DNA from: Desulfoscipio gibsoniae DSM 7213 | Lineage (GTDB): Bacteria; Bacillota; Desulfotomaculia; Desulfotomaculales; Desulfallaceae | NCBI RefSeq assembly: GCF_000233715.2 | Contig: NC_021184.1 | Coordinates: forward strand, 930,001-994,000 | DNA length: 64,000 nucleotides | Reading direction: 5' to 3' | Shown here: positions 1-7,408 of the stretch, piece by piece | Layout of the letters: each line of letters starts with the position of its first letter | Position numbering within the stretch: the stretch's first letter is position 1 | The notes under the pieces: model-generated | Databases searched by the model: none | The model's input: the letters and a program-made list of their open reading frames with translations, nothing else | Told to the model about the DNA's origin: nothing | Made by a program: the position numbers and the translations under genes

Positions 1-963
1 GATGCAGCTGAGTTGATGACTATTTTGCAGGTGGATTTTTTACAGCCTATCTATACCTTAACTTTTAGCAATGGACTAATTGCCTGTTTTATATTTATGG
101 GTATCGGCGCGATGACCGAAATAGGCTATGTGCTGGCCAGGCCGTTCAGCAGTATGGTTATTGCCCTTTGCGCCGAATTGGGCACAATAGCTACTTTCCC
201 GATAGCCGTGGCGATGGGACTAAGTTACAGCGAGGCGGCCTCCATAGCCATGGTAGGTTCGGCGGACGGGCCGATGGTGCTGTATACGTCACTGATGCTG
301 GCCAAGGATTTGTTTGTACCCATCACTATAGTGGCCTATCTTTATTTAAGCTTGACCTACGGAGGTTACCCGTACTTGATCAAAATAATGATCCCCAAGC
401 GGTTGCGTGGTATCAAGATGGACTTAAGTAATATACCCACCGTTACACCAGGGGAAAAAATAGCCTTTTCCATTATTACTTGTACCGTGTTGAGTTTGTT
501 GTTTCCGGTGGCGGCCCCGCTGTTCATGTCCTTTTTCCTGGGAGTGACTGTCAGGGAAGCTAACCTCAAGCATTATGTATCCTTTCTCGAAGGGCCGCTT
601 CTTTATGGCTCAACGTTTTTTATGGGTATCTTGCTGGGCGTGCTGTGTGAGGCCAATACCATTATGAATCCTAAAGTATTGATACTACTGGTGCTGGGTA
701 TACTGGCGCTGTTGCTTTCCGGCATTGGGGGCATTATCGGCGGTTATCTGATGTATTTTATCAGCAAAGGCAAATTCAACCCGGTGATTGGCATTGCTGG
801 AGTATCCTGCATTCCTACTACGGGGAAGGTGGCCCAAAAGGCAGCCACTGAAGCCAATCCCCAATCCCTGATACTTCCCTATACTATCGGTGCCAATATC
901 AGCGGGGTGATCACCTCAGCGATTCTCACCGGTGTGTATGTAACTTTAATACCGGTACTCTAG
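1..963 (+). CDS. Na+-translocating carboxylic acid decarboxylase beta subunit (5' truncated by window edge)
   Basis: This is the integral membrane subunit of the OadB/GcdB/MmdB family, which carries out the carboxybiotin decarboxylation step coupled to Na+ export. The frame is open to base 1, and the family (about 370-430 residues) normally has one or two more N-terminal helices, so the 5' end lies outside the window. The family hallmark VGSADGP, holding the essential Asp of the first Na+ site, is at about residue 80, preceded by FMGIGAMTEIG. About nine hydrophobic segments follow. The C-terminus (GKVAQKAATEANPQSLILPYTIG) keeps the family's buried polar helix, but the usual HAMGPNVAGQ motif is replaced by YTIGANISGV. 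Carboxyltransferase and biotin-carrier genes occur at 26.8-28.7 kb, not next to it. The substrate cannot be told from sequence. Confidence 0.88.
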   Translation, partial: DAAELMTILQVDFLQPIYTLTFSNGLIACFIFMGIGAMTEIGYVLARPFSSMVIALCAELGTIATFPIAVAMGLSYSEAASIAMVGSADGPMVLYTSLMLAKDLFVPITIVAYLYLSLTYGGYPYLIKIMIPKRLRGIKMDLSNIPTVTPGEKIAFSIITCTVLSLLFPVAAPLFMSFFLGVTVREANLKHYVSFLEGPLLYGSTFFMGILLGVLCEANTIMNPKVLILLVLGILALLLSGIGGIIGGYLMYFISKGKFNPVIGIAGVSCIPTTGKVAQKAATEANPQSLILPYTIGANISGVITSAILTGVYVTLIPVL

Positions 964-1038
964 AAGATTCGTCGTTGCCGGATGCGCTTTGTTACTACTA
1001 CACAGATTGCGAATTTATTTTACCCAAACGGTGGTGTT

Positions 1039-1224
1039 ATGGTTGTGATTAAAAATAAATTGGTATACTGGATAACCGGAACAGCATTGTCTTTGGCGGG
1101 GGTTGTGGCGGTCAGGACCATGTCCGCGCCGCCTCCAGCTTTGCAGGAGCCGGTCTGGCTGCTATGCGGTTATACGCTGGCGATAACGGGGCTTTTTGTT
1201 ATCACCTTGGGTACGCGGCGTTAG
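1039..1224 (+). CDS. Small two-helix membrane protein, unknown
   Basis: The reading frame gives 61 residues from ATG 1039, with two hydrophobic segments (about residues 8-25 and 38-56) separated by a short Pro-rich loop (SAPPPALQEP) and an RR end. The frame is open upstream to 982, but ATG 1039 gives a more compact protein. The ribosome site is weak. It follows the decarboxylase beta subunit by about 75 bases and precedes the terminator at 1274, so it may be the last gene of that operon. Na+ decarboxylases often have a small accessory membrane subunit, but I see no family signature here. Confidence 0.45.
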   Translation: MVVIKNKLVYWITGTALSLAGVVAVRTMSAPPPALQEPVWLLCGYTLAITGLFVITLGTRR

Positions 1225-1273
1225 CGGGCGAGCTATTATGGGAGCTATTATATAGAAAGAATATGCATAACGA

Positions 1274-1322
1274 GGGTAAATGCAAAAGATTAATCGATCT
1301 TTTGTATTTGCCCTTCTTTTTT
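1274..1322 (+). terminator. Intrinsic terminator after the decarboxylase operon
   Basis: A 17-bp stem (1274-1290 with 1297-1313, two G-T pairs) has a six-base loop and is followed by TTCTTTTTT. It separates the decarboxylase genes from the histidine kinase. Confidence 0.85.
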
Positions 1323-1556
1323 GTAAAGCTAATATGCAAATCATCATCTGCAAATTAATTATAATTTTACAAGGATTTTGTCTGTATTTGTCTAATTTAA
1401 TAACATCCGGTGATAAACTCCTATTTAATCACGGCCAATAATTAGATACAGCATATGTGTGTTGCATTTGTGACGGGCACGGCTCGCCCATACAGTGTGA
1501 GCCGCCTATAGGTGCATTTTGGCCGGATTTGTAAAGGAAAGGCAGGTCGTGTATAA
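1323..1556 (+). other. Intergenic leader before the histidine kinase
   Basis: About 230 non-coding bases, AT-rich at first. A purine-rich ribosome site (AAAGGAAAGGCAGG, about 1533-1546) precedes the GTG start at 1557. I see no confident promoter or operator. Confidence 0.4.
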
Positions 1557-3155
1557 GTGCCCACCGATAATCATGAACGGCTGTTGGACATCATTGACTT
1601 TCTTCCTGACGCTACCTTTGTAGTTGATTGTAGCGGAAAGGTAATCGTCTGGAACAGGGCCATTGAGGAGATGTCTGGGGTGAGCAGGGAAGCCATCATC
1701 GGCAGGGGTGGTTACACCTACTCGGTGCCGTTTTACGGCTATTCAAAGCCGGGACTGTTGGATTTTTTTGGCGTCGATGAAAAAGAGATCGCCCGGCAGT
1801 ATAAAAGTGTCCATAAAAAAAGCCAAACACTGTATGCCGAAGTTTTTGTGCCGCAAATATACCAGGGCCGGGGAGGTTATCTGTGGTTAACGGCCGCGCC
1901 CCTTTATGATAATGAAGGTCACCTGGCCGGTGGTATTGAATGTATCCGGGATATCACCGACAGCAAGAGACTGGAAGAGGAACTGTACCAGCACCGTCAC
2001 CGGCTGGAGAATTTAGTCCAGGAGCGGACCCGTGAGTTAGCCTGCGCCAATGAACTGCTGCAGCGGGAAATTCATGAACGCAGCTGTGTGGAAGAAACGC
2101 TGCGGGGAAGTGAAAAAAAGCTTAAAGAGCAGGTTGATTACCTGAATACATTGATAGAAAGCATGAATGAGCTTTTTTACACTTACGATACCAACGCCAA
2201 TATAGTGTTTATCAACTACAAATGCTGGGATGTTTTGGGTTATCAGCGGGAAGAATTGCTGGGCAGAAATTTGTTGGAGTTTGTGCCTGAAAAAAATAAA
2301 GCTGAAATTTATAGTGCAATTCAAGTTAGGCTGCAGCAGGGTGTGCCTGGCAGCTACGAAACAGAAATTATACATAAAAACGGGAGCAGCCGTTATGTGA
2401 GGCTGAATGTGTCGCCGGTTATCAAGGATGGACGGATCACCGGTGGTATGGTGCTGGCCGAGGATATCTCGGAGCAAAAGCGGGTGGAGAGGGAAATGGC
2501 CCACCTGGAGCGCTTGCGTATTGTGGGGGAAATGGCCGCCACCATCGGCCATGAGGTGCGCAATCCCATGACTTCGGTGCGGGGCTTTTTGCAGCTGTTG
2601 GGTGGCAAAGCGGACTGTCTGAAATACAAAGAAATTTTTGATTTGATGCTTGAGGAGCTCGACCGGGCCAATGGTATTATCACTGATTTTCTGTCCCTGG
2701 CCAGGAATAAGCCTGTTAAAAAAGTAATGCAAAACATTAACATACTGGTACAAAGTTTGTTCCCGCTATTGCAGGCAGATGCTTCAAAGGATCAAAAGAA
2801 TGTTGTTTTAGTACTGGATGAGGTGCCCGACTTGCTGCTGGATGCTAAAGAGATGCACCAGCTTATTTTGAACCTGGTGCGCAACGGGTTGGAGGCCATA
2901 CCCACCGGTGGCCGGGTGGTCATAAGTACAGCGGCAGCCTACAGCGAGGTCATTCTGGCGGTGCAGGATGACGGTTGCGGCATTGACCCCACCATGCTGG
3001 ATAAGTTGGGAACACCGTTTTGTACCACTAAAGATAACGGCACCGGCCTGGGGCTGGCGGTGTGCTATAGCATAGCCGCCAGGCATAATGCCTGTATAAC
3101 GGTGGACAGCAGCCCGTTAGGTACCACCTTTGCAGTGCGCTTTAAGCTGTCCTGA
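1557..3155 (+). CDS. Soluble PAS-PAS sensor histidine kinase
   Basis: A 532-residue cytoplasmic sensor kinase with no membrane segment. Order: PAS/PAC 1 (about 8-135), a charged coiled-coil linker (about 140-195), PAS 2 (about 195-310), a HisKA dimerisation helix with phospho-acceptor His332 in GHEVRNPM, and an HATPase domain with N-box NLVRNGLEAI (about 439), G1 DDGCGI (about 471) and G2 GTGLGLAV. This arrangement is typical of sporulation-type and AtoS-like kinases of Firmicutes. No response regulator is adjacent, so it is an orphan kinase whose partner cannot be named. Its HisKA-HATPase part closely resembles the kinase at 32641-34368, suggesting paralogues. It starts at GTG 1557 and ends in a terminator at 3211. 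Confidence 0.92.
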   Translation: MPTDNHERLLDIIDFLPDATFVVDCSGKVIVWNRAIEEMSGVSREAIIGRGGYTYSVPFYGYSKPGLLDFFGVDEKEIARQYKSVHKKSQTLYAEVFVPQIYQGRGGYLWLTAAPLYDNEGHLAGGIECIRDITDSKRLEEELYQHRHRLENLVQERTRELACANELLQREIHERSCVEETLRGSEKKLKEQVDYLNTLIESMNELFYTYDTNANIVFINYKCWDVLGYQREELLGRNLLEFVPEKNKAEIYSAIQVRLQQGVPGSYETEIIHKNGSSRYVRLNVSPVIKDGRITGGMVLAEDISEQKRVEREMAHLERLRIVGEMAATIGHEVRNPMTSVRGFLQLLGGKADCLKYKEIFDLMLEELDRANGIITDFLSLARNKPVKKVMQNINILVQSLFPLLQADASKDQKNVVLVLDEVPDLLLDAKEMHQLILNLVRNGLEAIPTGGRVVISTAAAYSEVILAVQDDGCGIDPTMLDKLGTPFCTTKDNGTGLGLAVCYSIAARHNACITVDSSPLGTTFAVRFKLS

Positions 3156-3210
3156 TTTACATTGCGGTTGTGTGTAAAATGATAATGAGCGTACGGTTTA
3201 CCACATAGTT

Positions 3211-3237
3211 AAAACCGGGGTTATGTCCCGGTTTTTC
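3211..3237. terminator. Bidirectional terminator
   Basis: A perfect 9-bp stem (3211-3219 with 3227-3235) is flanked by A and T runs, so it can end both the kinase (+) and the lipoprotein gene (-) that converge here. Confidence 0.85.
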
Positions 3238-3245
3238 ATAATTTT

Positions 3246-3737
3246 CTACATGGTTCTTGGTGATAACCGCCGGGCTATTTCACCCAGCTCATTGGCAAAA
3301 CTGGACACCGGCATGCCTTCGGCTATGCCCTTATCTATGTTTTTAAGGCGGGTAACCGTGTCCGGGTCTGAGCTTACAAAAACGGTATCGATGTCGGCTT
3401 CGGCGCCCCTGACTCGTTTAATAACCGCTTCCTCCACAGACCGGGTTTGCTCTCTTTCGATATCGGATTTTATATCCAGCCCGATATAAGCGGTATTACC
3501 GGCTACCACCACGGTGGAACTTTTAACCCCGTCCACCAGGTCGGCTTCCCGGGCGATGTTGCGAGCCTCTGTTCTGGCTTCTTTATTGGCCCGTTCGGTA
3601 TTATTATCGGTCTGGTTCTGATTGGGGACTGGCTGTGTGGGGCCGGGTTTTCTGGCTACTTGAGAACAGCCGCTGAAGATAAACAGTGCAGTGACGCATA
3701 GTGCCAGAAGCAGTGTGGTCAACCTCTTGGTGCTCAT
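3246..3737 (-). CDS. YhcN/YlaJ-type sporulation lipoprotein
   Basis: 163 residues. The signal peptide ends in lipobox FSGC (Cys about 24), predicting an acylated protein on the outer membrane face or in the forespore. A Pro/Gln/Asn-rich spacer follows, then the YhcN/YlaJ domain: repeated ARNIAREADLVDGVKSSTVV, then a GNTAYIGLDIK strand and a C-terminal helix with VFVSSDPDTVTRL. Family members are made during sporulation and coat the spore, with roles in germination; the exact function is unclear. The ribosome site AAAGGAGTG precedes ATG 3737. The gene stands alone. Confidence 0.88.
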   Translation of the reverse strand: MSTKRLTTLLLALCVTALFIFSGCSQVARKPGPTQPVPNQNQTDNNTERANKEARTEARNIAREADLVDGVKSSTVVVAGNTAYIGLDIKSDIEREQTRSVEEAVIKRVRGAEADIDTVFVSSDPDTVTRLKNIDKGIAEGMPVSSFANELGEIARRLSPRTM

Positions 3738-4118
3738 TTTATCGCACTCCTTTTATAAGTAGTTTCATATTAGAGTGCGGGATATAGTGATAAAATATAC
3801 CCAAGAAGTCAAGCAGATTTTAACCTGGTATTAGACGTACCCAAAAAAACAGCCCCACTTTAAATAAAGCTCAGGTGAGGCTTGGTGATTATTTATTTCT
3901 TTGCAGCACATGTTGCCATTCTTCGTTGGTGAACACCACCGCCACGGGAGCATACTTTAACTGAATCGCCCGGGCGGCAGTTTTGAATTGTCGTTCACTA
4001 GCTTAAAATACGGGAAAAATTTGATCTCTAATTACTAGTAAAATTTATCTATAAAGATAAAGGTTAACTCCCCTGATGCGCCGAATTATATTTGGAAAAT
4101 TAGAGAGGGAGTGTCATC
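3738..4118 (+). other. Intergenic region with a DUF169 gene remnant
   Basis: About 380 bases. Apart from the minus-strand remnant at 3889-4002, it holds the AT-rich leader of the lipoprotein gene at 4119 with ribosome site AGAGAGGGAG. Confidence 0.4.
3889..4002 (-). pseudogene. Decayed DUF169-like fragment
   Basis: The minus strand reads 37 codons without a start codon, closed by a stop immediately upstream, and includes AIQLKYAPVAVVFTNEE. That matches the N-terminal LKYPPVAVxFxDE strand of DUF169 proteins, which often occur near FmdE-type and metal-related genes in anaerobes. Nothing resembling the rest of the domain is present, so this is a small relic. The assignment rests on one short motif. 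Confidence 0.35.
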
Positions 4119-4823
4119 TTGTACAAGTTGAAGATCCTTTTGGTAACCGTGCTTGTGGTGATTTACAGTTCCCTTGGTCTTGCCGGTTGCGGCGGAGAGC
4201 AGAAGGAAAGCGGCGGCGATGGCCAGGCTGTTAACGCGGAACACGAAGCCACCCGGGGCACCGGGAAGGAATCAGCGGTGAATTTATTGGCCAAAGGCCA
4301 GCAAATTGAAGGTATGAGCTGCGATTATGTCATTACGGCTGGGGATATGACCATGGAAGGTAAAATGTGGGTGCAGGGCGAAAAAGTAAAACATGAAACC
4401 AAAGCCGAGGGCCAAAATATAATTATGATTTTCGATGGTAGTGCCTTTTATACCTACACCCCGGCTGAAAATATGGCTATCAAATATACTAATGAAGATA
4501 TGCAGGGGGATAGCGGGGAGGTTGAATCGCCCCTTGACTATACCGAGGATGTCAATGAAGAATTAATCACCGAGTTGGAGACTGAAAACTATGAAGGGGT
4601 AAAATGCAGGGTGCTTTTAATTAAAGCAAAGGATTCACAGGATGAAGTCAAAATGTGGGTACGGGAAGACTATGGGCTGCCTGTCCGGGTGGAAGCAACG
4701 GATACCGACGGTAACATTTATGTAAGCGAGTTTAAAAACATAAAGGTAGGCGCGCTGCCGGCGAATACCTTTGAGCTTCCCGCAGATGTACAGGTGCAGG
4801 ATATTAGTGAGATAATGGGCTAG
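4119..4823 (+). CDS. LolA-like lipoprotein
   Basis: 234 residues with a signal peptide and lipobox LAGCG (Cys about 24), then a charged Gly/Glu spacer. The body has LolA/LppX-like beta strands: MSCDYVITAGDMTMEGKMWV, IIMIFDGSAFYTYTP, DEVKMWVREDYGLPVRVEA and YVSEFKNIKVGALP. The repeated mention of a mobile metal-free strand and a single fold-forming half-barrel fits outer-leaflet lipoprotein-carrier relatives of Gram-positives. The substrate is unknown. TTG 4119 is chosen because GAGAGGGAG lies 8 bases upstream. It is monocistronic. Confidence 0.75.
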   Translation: MYKLKILLVTVLVVIYSSLGLAGCGGEQKESGGDGQAVNAEHEATRGTGKESAVNLLAKGQQIEGMSCDYVITAGDMTMEGKMWVQGEKVKHETKAEGQNIIMIFDGSAFYTYTPAENMAIKYTNEDMQGDSGEVESPLDYTEDVNEELITELETENYEGVKCRVLLIKAKDSQDEVKMWVREDYGLPVRVEATDTDGNIYVSEFKNIKVGALPANTFELPADVQVQDISEIMG

Positions 4824-5031
4824 CTGCCGCAAGCCTCAGGCAACTAACAGGTGCCGGAGGTGCCAGGTGTTGAAAGGTTGAAAGATTGACAGTAACTGGT
4901 CCAGTGTTAATAAGGTTGAAAGATAATAGATAGTATTATTGAAGGGATAGTATGAATTTACCTATTTTATATGAGGAAAACTTGAACATCTTTGCTGGAT
5001 TTCAAATGTTTATAAACTGTCAGATAAACGG
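4824..5031 (+). repeat. Intergenic stretch carrying dispersed repeat C, copy 1
   Basis: Bases about 4850-4890 contain GTGCCAGGTGTTGAAAGGTT and then GAAAGATT, the same core as at 13640 and 49357, and a partial second copy (AAGGTTGAAAGATAATAGAT) follows at about 4911. No gene is visible. Confidence 0.55.
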
Positions 5032-5060
5032 TTGACAAATTTATATAAACCCGATAGCAT
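5032..5060 (+). promoter_or_regulatory. Sigma-70-type promoter for the fmdE-trmO unit
   Basis: TTGACA (5032-5037) and TAGCAT (5055-5060) are 17 bases apart. Transcripts from here would include the hairpin at 5139 before the fmdE gene. Confidence 0.6.
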
Positions 5061-5138
5061 AAAAGTGTAAATAACCAGCTAGAAGCTGAGTGGTTTTGTC
5101 GCGGTATATAATATACTCTTTATTAAAGTGGAAATATA

Positions 5139-5188
5139 GCCACGAAGGTTTGTCTCAAGGAGAGGCTTCTTTGTGGCTTTTTATTTTT
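5139..5188 (+). promoter_or_regulatory. T-tailed hairpin in the fmdE leader, copy 1 of 3
   Basis: A stem GCCACGAAG / CTTTGTGGC (5139-5177) with an inner TCTC/GAGA stem is followed by TTTTTATTTTTA. It lies between a good promoter and the fmdE start with no gene before it, so it reads as an attenuator or leader element rather than an operon end. A very similar hairpin is at 6391 and a looser relative at 12724. Confidence 0.5.
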
Positions 5189-5229
5189 ACCTTTGACATG
5201 ATTAAAATTAAAAGATGAGGTGCTAAATT

Positions 5230-5841
5230 ATGTGTATGGAAAAGACCCCCTGGGAAAAAGCCATTGAATTTCACGGGCACGTTTGTCCCGGCCTTGCTAC
5301 CGGATACCGGGTATCAGAAATAGCATTAAAGCACCTGGCAGAACTGCGGTCTCCCGATGAAGAACTGCTGGCTATTGTAGAAAATGACGCCTGTGGCGTG
5401 GACGCTGTTATGGTGATGACCGGGTGTACATTGGGCAAAGGTAACCTGATTTATCGCGACCGGGGCAAGCAAGTATATACCTTTGGCAGCCGCAACGCTA
5501 ACCGGGCACTGCGCATATCGGTGAATGGGGCCACACTACATAAGCCTAATCCCGAAATGGCTGAACTGCGCAGCAAAGTATTCGGCGGCACTGCCACCGA
5601 AGAAGAAAAGGCCAAATTCCAGTTAGCCCAGGGACGCCGGGTGGAACAAATATTGCACATGCCCGAGGAGGAATTCTGCAAAGTGGAGCAAATAGATTTC
5701 CAATTCCCCTCCAAGGCACGTATCTTCCCGTCCGTGCAATGTGCCCGCTGTGGTGAATATGTGATGGAACCCCGGTCCAGGGTGCGTGACGGTGAATTTG
5801 TATGCCTGGATTGTTTTGAGGATTACACCCGGGGCTGGTAG
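5230..5841 (+). CDS. FmdE-family protein with C-terminal zinc ribbon
   Basis: 203 residues. The N-terminal FmdE domain has the hallmark FHGHVCPGLATGYR (about 14-27) and a second Cys cluster (ENDACGVDA, MTGCTLGKGNL). The C-terminus has a treble-clef or zinc-ribbon pair, CARCGEY (about 175) and CLDCFEDY (about 194). FmdE was first seen in molybdenum formylmethanofuran dehydrogenase operons, but in bacteria its role is unproven, probably in Mo/W or other metal handling. It is 59 bases upstream of trmO and is probably co-transcribed. ATG 5230 follows AGATGAGGTG; an alternative ATG lies at codon 3. Confidence 0.85.
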   Translation: MCMEKTPWEKAIEFHGHVCPGLATGYRVSEIALKHLAELRSPDEELLAIVENDACGVDAVMVMTGCTLGKGNLIYRDRGKQVYTFGSRNANRALRISVNGATLHKPNPEMAELRSKVFGGTATEEEKAKFQLAQGRRVEQILHMPEEEFCKVEQIDFQFPSKARIFPSVQCARCGEYVMEPRSRVRDGEFVCLDCFEDYTRGW

Positions 5842-5900
5842 CAGTTGAAACATTATGTAAGCTGCCCCATTACTTTTGGGCCGACCATAGGAGGAAAAAT

Positions 5901-6329
5901 ATGCAGTTAAAGCCCATTGGCGTCATTCAATCTCCATATAAAAAGTCAGGCGAAGCGCCCAAACAGGGACGTTATGCACAGGATAACTGCACCATTGAGC
6001 TGTTTCCTCAGTATGTTCCGGGGTTAAAGGATATTACCGAGGCATCCCACCTCATTGTATTGTACTGGTGCAGCCAGGCCAACCGGGAAAAGCTGCAGAC
6101 CAAGACACCCTATAGCGATGTGGTAAGGGGAGTGTTTGCCTGCCGCTCGCCATCGCGTCCCAATCCAATTGCTTTCTGTGTCGCGGAGTTGCTTTCTGTT
6201 GATGGCAACAGGCTTACTGTACGGGGGCTGGACGCTCTGGACGGCAGCCCGCTGCTGGATATCAAACCGTATTCGCCGGGCATTGATGCATTGCCCGAGG
6301 CTAAAATCAAGTGGCTGGAGGATTCTTAG
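5901..6329 (+). CDS. TsaA/TrmO-family methyltransferase
   Basis: 142 residues, the full length of the small TsaA domain. It starts with the family motif LKPIGVIQSPYK, contains the core FACRSPSRPNPIAF (about 82-95), which binds S-adenosylmethionine, and LLDIKPYSPGID near the end. Characterised members (TrmO) N6-methylate threonylcarbamoyl-adenosine 37 of tRNA, using an unusual beta-barrel fold. Many clostridial TsaA copies sit next to FmdE or metal genes, as here, and may have a different substrate. Ribosome site AGGAGGAAAAAT precedes ATG 5901. Confidence 0.85.
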   Translation: MQLKPIGVIQSPYKKSGEAPKQGRYAQDNCTIELFPQYVPGLKDITEASHLIVLYWCSQANREKLQTKTPYSDVVRGVFACRSPSRPNPIAFCVAELLSVDGNRLTVRGLDALDGSPLLDIKPYSPGIDALPEAKIKWLEDS

Positions 6330-6390
6330 GCGCAGGGCTAGCCGAATCCCCATTCAAAAAACTGCATTAAATAAGGAATTATAGTATCCA

Positions 6391-6440
6391 TACCATGAAG
6401 GTGTGTCCCAGGAAGGGGCCGTTTCATGGTATTTTATTTT
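6391..6440 (+). promoter_or_regulatory. T-tailed hairpin, copy 2 of 3
   Basis: A perfect TACCATGAA/TTCATGGTA stem (6391-6431) encloses GGTGTGTCCCAGGAAGGGGC and is followed by TTTTATTTTATT. The loop sequence matches copy 1 (GGTNTGTCYCARGRARRGGC). It is about 60 bases after trmO and just before the broken FmdE gene, so it could serve as a terminator or an attenuator. Confidence 0.5.
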
Positions 6441-6457
6441 ATTACAGGCCTAACTAG

Positions 6458-7200
6458 CTGTGTAAAATATACCCTTCTAATTTAGAGGCTCTTCCCAATG
6501 ACAAAATATTCACCGTTATAGCTCAGGAAAACATTGAGCTGAATAGTTTACTGAAAAATAACGAAGCATGGAACACCAAAATAAGTAATAAAGTATTTGG
6601 CGGCAATGAGTTCAGTCTCATCGGCATTGCCCAAATATGGTCTAACCCTAATTGTACCTATGATTTTTTGCGGGCCGCTCAGTTTCACAATCATATCTGC
6701 CCAGGTGTAAACAGCGGTTATTTAATTATCAAGTATCTGGACAAACATTTACCGTTACTGGCCGGACAATCCTATAAAATTATCGCCTGCCCGTCCTGGT
6801 GCAAAGATGATGCTTTTCAAGTCATACTTGATGCGACTGTAGGTAAAGGGGCATATATGTCAAAGCATTGACCGGCGATCAACTGGAAATGCTGCCGGTA
6901 AGCGCTAAAAACGTAGCCGGGCTATACATCCGCTGGAACGAGCAAACCGGGACCGGTGACGGGCTGGTGCTGGGGTTTGACTTCAATAAAGCTAACGAAT
7001 TGGCAGATACAAGCAATATGACCGGACCTTTTGTTAAAATTAAAACTGCCCTGTCTATGATGGACTATGTTGACCGCCCTGAAACCATGGTTTCGACCAT
7101 CAAAAAGTTTAAAATCAACAGTGCAAGCGAACTCGAGGCACTGCAGGCGGCAGGTGTTAACCCGCTGGTGCGCCTCGGAGTGGCACCAGCTACGAAATGA
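6458..7200 (+). pseudogene. Broken FmdE-family gene
   Basis: The frame from 6458 has no start codon and lacks the N-terminal part. It reads through an FmdE core with FHNHICPGVNSGYL (about 6680-6725) to YMSKH-stop at 6871. Reading resumes one frame over at 6862 (KALTGDQLEML) and runs to 7200. A single lost base at about 6860-6866, where AAAG should probably be AAAGG, explains the break. Related intact proteins of this type have a secretion signal and about 300 residues. Its position just upstream of the ABC importer suggests it was once part of that operon. A sequencing error could cause the frameshift but not the missing 5' end. Confidence 0.75.
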
Positions 7201-7408
7201 TAATAAGGGGATGATTTGGAGTGCTTTTAAAACCACATAAAAGGGAACAAATATTACCGCTGCCGGTGGTTTTAATATCCACAGTATCAGTGGATGGGGT
7301 GCGTAACATTGCTGTTTTTTTGGAGGTGAGGATAAGTATAAAACATAAAGAAAATGCAGGAAATTAGGTTGTAGTTATATAAACACTCAAATAGCGAGGG
7401 GGATTTTT
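7201..7408 (+). other. Leader region of the ABC importer
   Basis: About 200 bases without a gene. AAAACCAC (about 7229) and GTGGTTTT (about 7267) can pair across a 30-base loop. Ribosome site GCGAGGGGGA precedes GTG 7409. No clear promoter was recognised. Confidence 0.35.

Noticed and set aside
2037-2753. 238-codon minus-strand frame opposite the first histidine kinase
   Set aside because: Shadow of a well-supported kinase gene with all its motifs on the plus strand.
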